Shown here: piece after piece, positions 35,858 through 45,540 of the stretch | Position numbering within the stretch: position 1 is the stretch's first letter | How the letters are laid out: each line of letters starts with the position of its first letter | Made by a program: the position numbers and the translations under genes | Source of the DNA: Streptomyces mirabilis | GTDB lineage: Bacteria > Actinomycetota > Actinomycetes > Streptomycetales > Streptomycetaceae | NCBI RefSeq assembly: GCF_039503195.1 | Contig: NZ_JBCJKP010000001.1 | Coordinates: forward strand, 9,796,001 to 9,860,000 | Length of the DNA stretch: 64,000 nt | Reading direction: 5' to 3' | The notes under the pieces: generated by a model | The model's input: only the letters and a program-made list of their open reading frames with translations | What the model was told of the DNA's origin: nothing | Databases searched by the model: none

Positions 35858-37114
35858 TCAGCCCCCGATGACGTGGAGCGAGAACCACAGTGCCAGTACG
35901 GCGGGAACCAGCGCCGCCGGCACGGCGATCAGACCCAGCCGGGTGAACTCCCGCAGATCGACGCCGTGGTCGTGCTCCTGCACGATACGCCGCCACAACA
36001 GGGTGGCCAGGGATCCGGCGTAGGTGAGGTTGGGGCCGATGTTGACCCCCAGGAGCACGGCGAGCACCGCGCCGGAGCCGGACGTGGCGGCCAGCGGCAG
36101 CAGCACCAGGACCGCGGGCAGGTTGTTGATGAGATTGGCCAGTACGGCGGCGAGCGCCGCGATTCCGAACAGCGCGGGCAGTCCGCTGCCGTCCGGGAGG
36201 AGTTGCCCGAGGGCGTCGGAGAGTCCGTTGTCGACCACAGCCCGGACGACGATGCCCAGCGCGAGGACGAACACGAGGAAGGCCGGAGCGGCGGCCCTCA
36301 GCACGGTGAGCGGGGTGGCGCGCCCACGCAGCAGGGCCCGGGAGGCGAGCACCAGCGCCCCCGCCGCGGCGGACCAGGCGGGGTCCACGCCCAGCGCGGA
36401 GGCGACGACGAACCCCGCCAGAGTGCAGCCCACGGTGACCAGCGCGAACAGGGGCAGCTCCGGCGGCTCCCCGGTCGTCGGCTCGGGCACGGCCGCTGCC
36501 AGGTCACCGGCGAAGAAGCGCCGGAAGACCACGTACTCGGCCCCGATGGCCACCAGCCACGGCAGCACCATCAGCGCCGCGAACCGGGTGAAGCTGAGAC
36601 CGCTCGCGCTGAAGGCGAGCAGATTGGTGAGGTTGGAGACCGGCAGCAGCAGCGAGGCCGTGTTCGACAGATGGGTGCAGGCGTACACGTGCGGCTTCGG
36701 GCGGGCGCCCATCCGGGCGGCGGTGGCGAACACGACCGGGGTGAGCAGCACGATGGTGGCGTCCAGGCTGAGCACCGCGGTGATCGCCGAGGCGAGCGCG
36801 AAGACCGCGGTCAGCAGGCGCCCCGGCCGCCCCGCCGCCCAGCGGGCCATCCACGCGCCGCAGGCATGGAAGAGCCCCTCGTCGTCACAGAACTTGGCGA
36901 GTACCAGGACCGCCGCCAGGAAGCCGATCACCGGCCCGAGGTGACCCGCCTCCGCGCCCGCGTGGTCCCAGGAGATCGCGCCGATGGCGATCACCAGCAG
37001 GGCGGCCGGGGCCGCGACGACCGCCTCGGGCCAGCCGAAGGGACGGACCACCGCGCAGACGAGGACGGCGACGAGCAGGACGACGGACAGGGATTCGGCG
37101 AGCGGGGTGTTCAG
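35858..37114 (-). CDS. ArsB/NhaD-type ion transporter
   Basis: A membrane transporter of the ion-transporter superfamily (arsenite/Na+-H+ antiporter type) with about eleven hydrophobic segments. Conserved regions are SLDATIVLLTPVVFATA, THLSNTASLLLPVSNLTNLL and ANLINNLPAVLVLLPLA, the last two carrying the paired NLP-type motifs. The longest ATG/GTG frame starts at GTG 37051, in the middle of the first helix. In-frame CTG 37114 adds LNTPLAESLSVVLLVAVLVC, a complete first helix, and has GGAGG 8 bases upstream, so I take it as the start. The substrate (arsenite, sodium or dicarboxylate) is uncertain; no ars genes adjoin. Confidence 0.8.
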   Translation of the reverse strand: MNTPLAESLSVVLLVAVLVCAVVRPFGWPEAVVAAPAALLVIAIGAISWDHAGAEAGHLGPVIGFLAAVLVLAKFCDDEGLFHACGAWMARWAAGRPGRLLTAVFALASAITAVLSLDATIVLLTPVVFATAARMGARPKPHVYACTHLSNTASLLLPVSNLTNLLAFSASGLSFTRFAALMVLPWLVAIGAEYVVFRRFFAGDLAAAVPEPTTGEPPELPLFALVTVGCTLAGFVVASALGVDPAWSAAAGALVLASRALLRGRATPLTVLRAAAPAFLVFVLALGIVVRAVVDNGLSDALGQLLPDGSGLPALFGIAALAAVLANLINNLPAVLVLLPLAATSGSGAVLAVLLGVNIGPNLTYAGSLATLLWRRIVQEHDHGVDLREFTRLGLIAVPAALVPAVLALWFSLHVIGG

Positions 37115-37212
37115 GGTTCGGTCCTCCGGGACACAGGTCGTGGTGCCCGACCATCACATCAGACGCCGCACTCCGCCCCGCTCACCGACCCTTCGGACCT
37201 GCGCCGATGGCG

Positions 37213-39597
37213 TCAGAACTCCCCGAGGAGCGTCAGCTCCGCCCAGATCGTCTTGCCGTCGGCCGTGTGGCGGCTGCCCCAGCGCTGGGTGAGCTGGGCG
37301 ACCAGCAGCAGCCCGCGCCCGCCCTCGTCATAGGTCTTGGCCCGGCGCAGATGCGGCGCGGTGTGGCTGCTGTCGGAGACCTCGCAGATCAGCGTCTCGG
37401 CGTCGTGGATGAGCCGCAGCCGGATGGGCGGCTCGCCGTAGCGGATCGCGTTGGTGACCAGTTCGCTCACCACGAGCTCGGCAGTGAACGCCGCAGCGCT
37501 CAGCTCCCAGGCGTCGAGCTGCTCGACGACCTGCTTGCGGATCGGCGCGACCAGGGCGGGGTCGGCGGGAATGTCCCAGGTCGACACCTGGGCGGGCGCG
37601 AGCCCGTGGGTCCGGGCGAGCAGCAGCGCCACGTCGTCCTGGGCGCCGCCCACCGGAAGCAGGGTCCGCAGAATGTCGTGGCAGGCACCTTCCAGAGAGT
37701 CCGCGGACTCCGCCAGGGCATGGCACAGCAGCTCGTGGTTGGCCCCGACGTCCCGCTCGCGGTTCTCGATCAGGCCGTCGGTGAACAGCGCGAGCACCGT
37801 GCCCTCGGGAAGAGCGAGTTCGACGGACTCGAAGGGCAGTCCGCCCAGTCCCAGCGGCGGACCGGCCGGCAGCTCGATCTGCCGGGGCGGGCCGCCGGGC
37901 GGGAGCATGACCGGCGGGGGATGTCCGGCGCGGGCGAGCGCGCAGCGCCGTGAGACCGGGTCGTAGACCGCGTACAGGCAGGTCGCGCCGACCTCGCCGG
38001 TGGTGCCCTCGGCGCCGGCCTCCGTGGAGAGCCGTACGACGAGGTCGTCGAGGTGGGTGAGCAGTTCGTCGGGGGCGAGGTCGATGTCGGCGAGCGTACG
38101 GACGGCGGTGCGCAGCCGGCCCATGGTGGCGGAGGCCGCGATGCCGTGGCCGACGACGTCTCCGACGACCATGGCGACCCGCATCCCGGACAGCGGGATC
38201 ACGTCGAACCAGTCGCCGCCCACTCCGGCCCGTGCGGCGGGCAGATAGCGGGAGGCCGCCTCCACGGCGGCCGTCCGGGGCAGTGACTGGGGGAGCAGAC
38301 TGCGCTGGAGGGCGAGGGCGGTCTCCCGTTCCCGGGAGAAGCGCCGGGCGTTGTCGATGCAGACGCCCGCCCGGGCCGTCACCTCCTCGGCCAGCAGTAT
38401 GTCGTCGGGGGTGAACGGATCGGAGCGCCGGAACCGGGTGAGGACGGCCACTCCGAGGGTCTGGCCCCGCGCCTTGATCGGCACCGACATGCTGGTGTGC
38501 AGGCCGTACTCGGCGATGCGGGCGCCGCGTACCTCGTCCCAGGAGAGCCACTCCGCCAGTGTGGCGGTGTCGTCGGGGGCGACGATGGTCCGGGAGGCCG
38601 TGAGGGAGGCCGCCTGCGGTGAGTGGACGGGGTAGACATCGACGTGGCCGGGTTTGACGACCGCCTCCGGGCAGCCCGGGTTCACCGACTGGTGGGCGGT
38701 GCGGCGCAGCCTGATCGGCAAGGTCGGCGGCTCCGGGTGGGGTTCGCCCCCGTGCTCCGGCGGGTCCAGCAGGTCGACGCTGACGAAGTCGCCGAGCGCG
38801 GGCACACAGACGTCGGCCAGCTCCTGGGCCGTTCGGGTGACGTCCAGGGTGGTGCCGATGCGCATGCTGGCCTCGTTGACGAGCTGCAGCCGCTCCCGGG
38901 CGTTGTACTGCTCGGTGAAGTCGTGCGCGGCCAGGCACACTCCCCGTACCTGGCCTTCGGCGTCGGTGAGCGGGGCCATCCGGGCGAGCCAGGCGTGCGC
39001 GTGGTACTCGCCGCCGGTCTGCATGAACGTCTCCACGTCACGACTGGTTCCGGTGACGAGGACCTCGTGCAGCTGTGCCTCGAGGGCTTCGCTCTCCTCC
39101 TTGCCGCCGATCTCGGAGAACCTCAGGCCCTGGATGCGGGACTCGGGGAGGCCGATCACGTCGGCCATCGCGTCGTTCACCCCGAAGAGGCGCAGTCGGT
39201 CGTCGTAGACCGCCATCGGGCACGGGGACTGCGCCAGCACCGCCGTCGTCAGCGGGTCGTCCGGTGAGCGCGGGCCGCGGGCCTCCAGCGGGGTGACCAC
39301 CAGCCAGGTGGCCGGGCCGCCGTCCTGCGGCTTCCTGCGATGGGCGAGCAGCCACACGGAGACGGTGTGCCCGTCGCGGTGGCGCAGATCGACGCTGCCG
39401 TTCCAGCGGTTGCCGGTCGGTTCGGCCGGTACGGGCGTGTCCGTGGCCAGCAGATCGGCGGCGGGGCGCCCCTCGACCTCCTCCGGGGCATGACCCAGTA
39501 GACGGCGGGCCCCTTCGCTCCATCGGAGCAGGGTGCCGTTCCCGTCGATGACCGCCCGTGCCGTGGCAGCCTCGTCGAGCGGGTGGACCGGGCTCAT
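37213..39597 (-). CDS. PAS-GAF-SpoIIE phosphatase with HATPase domain
   Basis: A 794-residue cytoplasmic signalling protein. In order it has a PAS domain (GNGTLLRWSEGARRLLG), a second PAS (LFGVNDAMADVIGLPESRI), and a GAF domain spanning VNEASMRIGTTLDVTRTAQ to VCIDNARRFS. Next comes a PP2C/SpoIIE phosphatase with metal-binding GGDWFDVIPL, GDVVGHGIAA and GAQDDVALLLA. A C-terminal anti-sigma-type histidine-kinase-like ATPase follows, with SELVTNAIRYGEPP and DEGGRGLLLVAQL. Such proteins dephosphorylate STAS antagonists and can rephosphorylate them, thereby controlling a sigma factor. I chose ATG 39597, preceded by GGAG. The STAS protein at 3.8 kb is a possible partner. Confidence 0.92.
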   Translation of the reverse strand: MSPVHPLDEAATARAVIDGNGTLLRWSEGARRLLGHAPEEVEGRPAADLLATDTPVPAEPTGNRWNGSVDLRHRDGHTVSVWLLAHRRKPQDGGPATWLVVTPLEARGPRSPDDPLTTAVLAQSPCPMAVYDDRLRLFGVNDAMADVIGLPESRIQGLRFSEIGGKEESEALEAQLHEVLVTGTSRDVETFMQTGGEYHAHAWLARMAPLTDAEGQVRGVCLAAHDFTEQYNARERLQLVNEASMRIGTTLDVTRTAQELADVCVPALGDFVSVDLLDPPEHGGEPHPEPPTLPIRLRRTAHQSVNPGCPEAVVKPGHVDVYPVHSPQAASLTASRTIVAPDDTATLAEWLSWDEVRGARIAEYGLHTSMSVPIKARGQTLGVAVLTRFRRSDPFTPDDILLAEEVTARAGVCIDNARRFSRERETALALQRSLLPQSLPRTAAVEAASRYLPAARAGVGGDWFDVIPLSGMRVAMVVGDVVGHGIAASATMGRLRTAVRTLADIDLAPDELLTHLDDLVVRLSTEAGAEGTTGEVGATCLYAVYDPVSRRCALARAGHPPPVMLPPGGPPRQIELPAGPPLGLGGLPFESVELALPEGTVLALFTDGLIENRERDVGANHELLCHALAESADSLEGACHDILRTLLPVGGAQDDVALLLARTHGLAPAQVSTWDIPADPALVAPIRKQVVEQLDAWELSAAAFTAELVVSELVTNAIRYGEPPIRLRLIHDAETLICEVSDSSHTAPHLRRAKTYDEGGRGLLLVAQLTQRWGSRHTADGKTIWAELTLLGEF

Positions 39598-39851
39598 CGT
39601 CGCCACTCCATTGCGGACACTCACAGTGAACAGGCGCGTCACTCGGGTTCCAGCCTAGTGCGTACGCGCGTTCCGCACCCGGCACACGGGCGGCCCCAGG
39701 GGGACATCGGTACGAGTTGTTCCGGCCGATGTGATGCGCGAGGCGGAAGTGGGTGCCGCACCCTTGACGGGGCCGTGTGTCACCCCGTCAGAATCTGTTT
39801 GTTCACGATCAGTTGTGATGACTTATGGGCCCTTGAGTAGGGAGAGCCGCC

Positions 39852-42800
39852 ATGTCGGTCACTCGAAGATCGGTATTGATCGCAGGAACCGCCGCACCCG
39901 CGGCCGGATCGCTCCTGGGCGCCGCCGACGCCTGGGCCGACTCGCCGGGGCGTGCCGCGGGCCGCCGCCTGGTCGAGCTGCGCGACGGCTGGCGCTTCGC
40001 GCTGGTCGACCCGGGTGGGATCACCGACCCCACCGGCGCGTACGAGGGTGCCGCGCGGCCCGGCTACGACGACTCGGCGTGGCGGGAAGTCTCCGTTCCG
40101 CACGACTGGAGCATCGAACAGACCCCCACCACGGAACACGGCACCACCAGTGGCACCGGCTTCTTCCCGGGCGGCCTCGGCTGGTACCGCACCACCTTCA
40201 CGCTGCCGACCGCCCTCGCCGGCCGCCGGATCTCCGTGGAGTTCGACGGCGTCTACATGGATTCGCACGTCTACTGCAACGGCGAGGAGGTCGGCCGCCA
40301 CCCCTACGGGTACACGGGGTTCGCCCTCGACCTCACCGGTCTGCTGCACACGGACGGCATCACCGAGAACGTCATCGCGGTGAAGGTCCAGAACCAACTG
40401 CCCAGCAGCCGCTGGTACTCGGGCAGTGGCATCTACCGCGAGGCCCGGCTCGTGGTCACCGAACCCGTGCACGTCCAGCGCTGGGGCACGTATGTCACCA
40501 CGCCGGACATCACGGCGGAACGGGCGGTCGTACGGGTGCGGACGACCGTCGTCAACGAGTCCGGTGCCGCCGCCGAGATCCAGGTGATCTCGCGGATCGT
40601 CGACCCCGACGGCCGTACGGCGGCCCGTACGTCCACCAGGGTCGCGGTTGCCGACCGCGCGGACGAGACTCATGAACTCACCGTCGCCAAGCCCCGGTTG
40701 TGGGACTTCGCGACCCCGGATCACCGCTACACCCTGGAGACCGAACTGCGGGTCGGCGACGCGAGGGTCGACACCTGCCGCACTCCCTTCGGCATCCGCA
40801 CCTTCCGCTTCGACCCGGACGAGGGCTTCCACCTCAACGGCGTCCACGCCAAGATCAAGGGCGTCGACCTGCATCACGACCAGGGCGCGCTGGGCGCCGC
40901 GATCAGCGTGGACGCCGTACGCCGGCAGATGGCGATCATGAAGTCGATGGGCGTCAACGCCTTCCGCACCTCGCACAACCCGCCCTCGCCGCAGATGATC
41001 CAGGTCTGCGAGGAACTGGGCATCGTGATGATGGTGGAGGCGTTCGACTGCTGGCGGACCGGCAAGACGAGATACGACTACGGCCGGTTCTTCGACGAGT
41101 GGTGCGAGCAGGACGCCACCGAGATGGTCCTCGCGGCCCGCAACTCGCCCGCCGTGGTGCTGTGGTCCATCGGCAACGAGATCCCCGACTCCACCTCCAC
41201 CCCGGGCCTCGCGATGGCGGACCGGATCATCGCCGCGATCAAGGCGGCGGACGACACCAGGCCGCTGGTCATCGGCTCGGACAAATACCGCCGCGTGCCC
41301 ACGAAGGGCTCCGCTGCCGACCTCATGCTCGCCAAGCTGGACGGGCTCGGTCTGAACTACAACACCGCCCAGTCGGTGGACGCCCTGCACGCCGCCTATC
41401 CGCACCTCTTCCTCTTCGAGTCGGAGTCGTCGTCCGAGACCTCGACCCGCTCCACCTATCAGGAGCCGCAGCACCTCAACACCGGCGAGAACCACACCCC
41501 GGGCCGGCGCGCGGTCTCCTCGTACGACAACAACCTCGCGTCCTGGACGATGAGCGGCGAGTACGGGCACAAGAAGGACCGGGACCGCAAGTGGTTCGCG
41601 GGGGAGTTTTTGTGGTCGGGCATCGACTACATCGGGGAGCCCACGCCGTACGACGTGTTCCCGGTGAAGGCGTCCTTCTTCGGCGCGGTCGACACCGCGG
41701 GCTTCCCCAAGGACATGTACCACCTGTTCAGAAGCCAGTGGGTGAGCGAGCCCATGGTCCATCTGGTGCCCATGACCTGGAACCACGAGGCCGGCGACAC
41801 GGTCGAGGTCTGGGCGTACGCGAACGTCGACACCGTGGAGCTCTTCCTCAACGGGAAGTCCCTCGGCACACGGAGGTTCGACACCAAGACGACCACCGAC
41901 GGCCGTACCTATCTGGAGACCACCGAGGCGACCGGCGACGACAAGACCTTCACCTCGGGCCCCTACCCGGGCAGTTACACCAGTCCGAACGGCAGCGCGG
42001 GCAAGCTCCACCTCACCTGGGAAGTGCCCTACGCGCCGGGTGAGTTGAAGGCGGTGGGCCGCCGCGACGGCCGTACGGTCGCCACGGACGTCCTGCGCAC
42101 CGCCGGGGCGCCGCACGCGATACGCCTCACACCGGACCGCACGTCGCTCGCCGCCGACGGCCGTTCCCTTCTCTTCGTGACGGCCGAGGTCGTCGACGCC
42201 CGTGGTGTGGTCGTGCCCGACGCGGAGCACCTGATCGCCTTCGACATCGACGGCGGCTCGCTCGCCGGGCTCGACAACGGCAGGGAGGAGAGCGCCGAGC
42301 GCTATCAGGCGAGCACCCGAACGGCCTTCCACGGCAAGGCACTGGCGATCGTACGATCCGGCACGCGGCCGGGCTCCCTGAAGGTGACGGCACGCTCCGA
42401 GGGAGTGCGGGGTGCCACCCTCACCGTACGCACCACCTCGGCACGCGCGAAGGCGACCACCCCGCCCGCGGTCTTCCGGCCGGACCCGGGTCCCGGCGCC
42501 CCGAACGACCCGCTCGCGGAAGCCAGTTACTCCGGCCGCCCGGACACCCCGCCCGCCGCCATGCTCGACGGTGACGCGGCCACGGGGTGGTCCAACGCCT
42601 TCTACAAGTCGGCGACGGCCCTGCTGCCCGCCTTCAGCGGGGCCCGCCCCGAGGACTGGGTCTCGGTCACCTGGGCCCGCCCCCGCGCGGTCGACCGGGT
42701 CGAGGTCTCCTTCACCGTCGACGCGACGCACACCCTGCCTGCGTCGGTCGAGGTCGCGGTGTGGGACGGAAAGCGGTACGTGCCGGTGAAGGGAACGGCC

Positions 42801-42950
42801 GTCGACTGGGCCACCGCGTCCGACACACCGACCGTGATCACCTTCGACGGGGTGCGCGGCTCACGGCTGCGGCTCCTCATGGCGAGCGGGCACCCCGGCG
42901 CCGTCGAGGGCGGGCTGCGGATCAGCCGTCTGGAGGTCCCGGTGGTCTGA
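39852..42950 (+). CDS. Secreted GH2 beta-galactosidase with discoidin-type C-terminal domain
   Basis: A 1032-residue glycoside hydrolase family 2 enzyme. A Tat signal (MSVTRRSVLIAGTAAPAAG) targets it for export. Jelly-roll, Ig-like and TIM-barrel domains follow. The acid/base is Glu443 in LWSIGNEIPD and the nucleophile is Glu585 in FAGEFLWSGIDY. Further Ig-like domains and an F5/8 type C-like module (AMLDGDAATGWSNAF) end the protein. The start is ATG 39852 with AGGGAG upstream. The enzyme probably removes beta-galactose or a related sugar from plant or animal polysaccharide. Its 3' end overlaps the convergent cytochrome b gene by 90 bases. Confidence 0.93.
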   Translation: MSVTRRSVLIAGTAAPAAGSLLGAADAWADSPGRAAGRRLVELRDGWRFALVDPGGITDPTGAYEGAARPGYDDSAWREVSVPHDWSIEQTPTTEHGTTSGTGFFPGGLGWYRTTFTLPTALAGRRISVEFDGVYMDSHVYCNGEEVGRHPYGYTGFALDLTGLLHTDGITENVIAVKVQNQLPSSRWYSGSGIYREARLVVTEPVHVQRWGTYVTTPDITAERAVVRVRTTVVNESGAAAEIQVISRIVDPDGRTAARTSTRVAVADRADETHELTVAKPRLWDFATPDHRYTLETELRVGDARVDTCRTPFGIRTFRFDPDEGFHLNGVHAKIKGVDLHHDQGALGAAISVDAVRRQMAIMKSMGVNAFRTSHNPPSPQMIQVCEELGIVMMVEAFDCWRTGKTRYDYGRFFDEWCEQDATEMVLAARNSPAVVLWSIGNEIPDSTSTPGLAMADRIIAAIKAADDTRPLVIGSDKYRRVPTKGSAADLMLAKLDGLGLNYNTAQSVDALHAAYPHLFLFESESSSETSTRSTYQEPQHLNTGENHTPGRRAVSSYDNNLASWTMSGEYGHKKDRDRKWFAGEFLWSGIDYIGEPTPYDVFPVKASFFGAVDTAGFPKDMYHLFRSQWVSEPMVHLVPMTWNHEAGDTVEVWAYANVDTVELFLNGKSLGTRRFDTKTTTDGRTYLETTEATGDDKTFTSGPYPGSYTSPNGSAGKLHLTWEVPYAPGELKAVGRRDGRTVATDVLRTAGAPHAIRLTPDRTSLAADGRSLLFVTAEVVDARGVVVPDAEHLIAFDIDGGSLAGLDNGREESAERYQASTRTAFHGKALAIVRSGTRPGSLKVTARSEGVRGATLTVRTTSARAKATTPPAVFRPDPGPGAPNDPLAEASYSGRPDTPPAAMLDGDAATGWSNAFYKSATALLPAFSGARPEDWVSVTWARPRAVDRVEVSFTVDATHTLPASVEVAVWDGKRYVPVKGTAVDWATASDTPTVITFDGVRGSRLRLLMASGHPGAVEGGLRISRLEVPVV

Positions 42951-44408
42951 CCGGTCCCGGTGCTCGTGCTCGGTCAGCGTGTGGAGTTCGGCCGGGCCGA
43001 GCGGGCGGTGCACCTCGACGTACTCGCCGTGCGGCAGGCGTTTGACGACGCCGGTCGCACGGCCGTGCGCCACCAGTTCCCGGTCGCGCAACTGCAACCC
43101 CAGGCAGATGCGCCGGGTGACCACGAAGACGACGACCGGGACGACGAACAGGGAGATCCGTACCGCCCAGGTGACGGTGTTGATCGACAGGTGGAAGCGC
43201 GTCGCCACGATGTCGTTGCCGCCACCCGCGAGCAGGATCAGATAGAGGCTGATCCAGGCCGCTCCGATCGACGTACGGACCGGCCGGTTGCGCGGCCGGT
43301 CGAGGAGATGGTGCTCGCGCCGGTCTCCCGTGACCCACGACTCGATGAACGGGTACACACCGATGGCGACCAGAAGCAGCGGGAAGACGACGATGGGGAT
43401 CAGCACACCGAGCACGAGCGTGTGCCCGGCCACGCTGATCTCCCAGCCCGGCATGACCCGCACCAGACCCTCGGCGAAGCCCAGGTACCAGTCCGGCTGG
43501 GCGCCCGTCGACACCTGGTCGGCGCGGTAGGGGCCGTACGACCAGACCGGGTTGATGGTCGCGACCGCCGAGATCAGCACGAGGACACCGAACACAAGGA
43601 AGAAGAAGCCGCCCGCCTTCGCCAGGTAGACCGGCAGGAACGGGGTGCCCACGACGTTGCGTTCGGTCTTCCCCGGGCCCGCGAACTGGGTGTGCTTGTG
43701 GTACACGACGAGGATCAGATGGGCGACGACGAGCGCCGCCATGATCCCCGGTATCAGCAGGATGTGCAGGGAGTAGAAGCGGGCCACGATGTCATGGCCG
43801 GGGAACTCCCCGCCGAACAGGAAGAACGACAGGTACGTGCCGACCACCGGCACCGACAGGATCGCCCCGTCCACGAACCTGAGCCCCGTCCCGGACAGCA
43901 GGTCGTCCGGCAGCGAGTAGCCGAAGAGGCCCTCGAACAGACCGAGGAGCAGCAGGGTCCAGCCGAACACCCAGTTCACCTCGCGGGGCCTGCGGAACGA
44001 GCCCGTGAAGAAGTGCCGCATCATGTGCGTCAGCATCGCGGCGAGGAAGACCAGCGCGGCCCAGTGGTGCAGCTGCCGGACCAGCAGTCCGCCGCGCACG
44101 TCGAAGCTGATGTGGAGCGTCGAGGCGTACGCCTCCGACATCCGGATGCCGTTCAGGGGGAGGTAACCGCCGTGGTACGTCACCTCGTTCATGGAGGGGT
44201 GGAAGAACAGGGTCAGGTACACCCCGGTGAGGATCAGCACGACGAAGCTGTACAGGCAGATCTCGCCGAGGAGGAAAGACCAGTGGTCCGGGAAGACCTT
44301 GCGCAGATAGCGCCTGCCGAGGGCGTACACACCGAGCCGGCCGTCGAACCAGTCGGCGACTCGTTCGCCGGAGGACGCCTTCACGGGCCGGTGGTCCGTG
44401 GCGGTCAT
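42861..44408 (-). CDS. Lone cytochrome b (QcrB-like) subunit
   Basis: A 515-residue membrane protein of the cytochrome bc1 b-subunit family. The haem-ligand helices are visible as LHHWAALVFLAAMLTHMMRH and FYSLHILLIPGIMAALVVAH. A PDWYLGF motif marks the quinol site (PEWY in most bc1). No qcrA, qcrC or ctaE gene is nearby, so this is a paralogue outside the main operon. The start ATG 44408 overlaps the ECF41 sigma-factor stop codon (ATGA), implying coupled translation. The hydrophilic C-terminal tail (HRDRSDHRDLQTADPQP) lies antisense to the beta-galactosidase gene. It may shuttle electrons for an unknown partner. Confidence 0.9.
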   Translation of the reverse strand: MTATDHRPVKASSGERVADWFDGRLGVYALGRRYLRKVFPDHWSFLLGEICLYSFVVLILTGVYLTLFFHPSMNEVTYHGGYLPLNGIRMSEAYASTLHISFDVRGGLLVRQLHHWAALVFLAAMLTHMMRHFFTGSFRRPREVNWVFGWTLLLLGLFEGLFGYSLPDDLLSGTGLRFVDGAILSVPVVGTYLSFFLFGGEFPGHDIVARFYSLHILLIPGIMAALVVAHLILVVYHKHTQFAGPGKTERNVVGTPFLPVYLAKAGGFFFLVFGVLVLISAVATINPVWSYGPYRADQVSTGAQPDWYLGFAEGLVRVMPGWEISVAGHTLVLGVLIPIVVFPLLLVAIGVYPFIESWVTGDRREHHLLDRPRNRPVRTSIGAAWISLYLILLAGGGNDIVATRFHLSINTVTWAVRISLFVVPVVVFVVTRRICLGLQLRDRELVAHGRATGVVKRLPHGEYVEVHRPLGPAELHTLTEHEHRDRSDHRDLQTADPQPALDGAGVPARHEEPQP

Positions 44409-45367
44409 GCGCGCTCCCCTTCCGCGACCCCGGTCTCCTGGTTCTCGTCGTCGCGCCGCACATGCGCGAGCTTCTCGGGGTTGGTGACGATGTAGACGCC
44501 TGACACCTGCTCCCCGTCCGCGGTGAGGTCCATGACCATGACCGCGTACGGCGACTCGCCCTCGAAGAGCACAGCGGAGTCGTCGCCGTTGACGCGCCGG
44601 TAGCGCAGGTCGAAGCCGGAGCCGCGCCGGGTCGCGTACCCGGCGAACAGCCGCGCCGCCTTGTCGCGGCCGTGCACGGGACGCAGCCCGCCCGAGGCCT
44701 TCCCGCCGCCGTCCGTCCACACGGTGACGTCCGGTGCCAGGATCTCCATCAGCGCCGCGATGTCCCCGCCGAGCGCCGCCTCGACGAAGCGCTCGGTCGC
44801 CTGCCGGCGGACGCGCGGATGGGCCTGGTAGCGCGGCCGACGGGCGTGCACGTGCTCCCGCGCGCGGTGCGCGAGCTGGCGTACTGCCGCGGGGCTGCGG
44901 TCGATGACCTCCGCGATCTCGGTGTGCGCGTAGCCGAACACCTCGTTGAGGACGAAGACCGCGCGCTCCAGCGGGGTGAGGGACTCGAGGACCACGAGCA
45001 TCGCCAGCGACACCGACTCCGAGCGCAGGGCCCGGTCGTCGGCCGAGTCCTCGGGGGCGGGCTCGTCGAGCAGCGGCTCCGGCAGCCAGGGGCCCACATA
45101 CGTCTCGCGGCGGCGGGTGATCGCGGCGCGCCGCGCGAGCGCGTGGTTCACGGCGATGCGTACGAGATAGGCGCGGGGATTGGTGATGCCCTCCAGCGGG
45201 GCGCGGTGGGCGCGGCCCGTCCAGGACAGCCAGGTCTCCTGGAGGACGTCGTCGGTGTCGGCGACGCTGCCGAGGATGTTGTAGACGATCGCGAAGAGCA
45301 GCTCGCGGTGGTCGACGAACACCTGCGTCGCGCCGTCGGCCGTCCCGGTCGCGGGGCTTTCGGACAT
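44405..45367 (-). CDS. sigJ: ECF41-type RNA polymerase sigma factor (SigJ-like) with SnoaL-like domain
   Basis: A 320-residue sigma factor. Region 2 (ELLFAIVYNILGSVADTDDV) and region 4 (VFGYAHTEIAEVIDRSPAAV) are followed by a C-terminal SnoaL-like extension. The ECF41 hallmarks DGGGKASGG and NPEKL are present. In this group the extension replaces an anti-sigma factor and modulates activity. The start is ATG 45367 with GGGAGG upstream. The classical neighbours of ECF41 factors (carboxymuconolactone decarboxylase, oxidoreductase or epimerase genes) are absent. Instead the gene overlaps a lone cytochrome b gene by four bases. An autoregulatory promoter is possible upstream at 45420-45448. Confidence 0.93.
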   Translation of the reverse strand: MSESPATGTADGATQVFVDHRELLFAIVYNILGSVADTDDVLQETWLSWTGRAHRAPLEGITNPRAYLVRIAVNHALARRAAITRRRETYVGPWLPEPLLDEPAPEDSADDRALRSESVSLAMLVVLESLTPLERAVFVLNEVFGYAHTEIAEVIDRSPAAVRQLAHRAREHVHARRPRYQAHPRVRRQATERFVEAALGGDIAALMEILAPDVTVWTDGGGKASGGLRPVHGRDKAARLFAGYATRRGSGFDLRYRRVNGDDSAVLFEGESPYAVMVMDLTADGEQVSGVYIVTNPEKLAHVRRDDENQETGVAEGERA

Positions 45368-45419
45368 GCCTTGCCTCCCTTGGTGCGCTCACTACTGCGA
45401 GGGGAGAAGCGGGCCCGAA

Positions 45420-45448
45420 TGTGACGTCCGGAGAGCGATATGTGACGT
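45420..45448 (-). promoter_or_regulatory. Candidate ECF41 promoter / TGTGACGT repeats
   Basis: TGTGACGT occurs twice, at 45420-45427 and 45441-45448, 21 bases apart. On the minus strand this reads CGTCACA, 14 bases, CGTC, upstream of the sigma gene. The ECF41 consensus known to me is TGTCACA and CGTC with about 16 bases between, so the spacing is two bases short. The second repeat also forms the palindrome GACGTACGTC with its flank. Confidence 0.4.
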
Positions 45449-45540
45449 ACGTCTCACGGAGTCTGCCGGGCGTCACACCGGTGGAAGGCCACGCCCTCTT
45501 GAACGCGAGTCCGATGCCTCGACGCAAGGAGACAGACACC

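Noticed and set aside
39780..42731. A 983-codon minus-strand frame over the beta-galactosidase gene
   Set aside because: It is antisense to GH2 catalytic motifs and resembles nothing; typical of third-position G/C bias.
42861..42950. Possible frameshift at the end of the cytochrome b gene producing the 90-base overlap with the beta-galactosidase
   Set aside because: Both C-termini read naturally and no alternative frame gives a better family-like end; the overlap is accepted as given.
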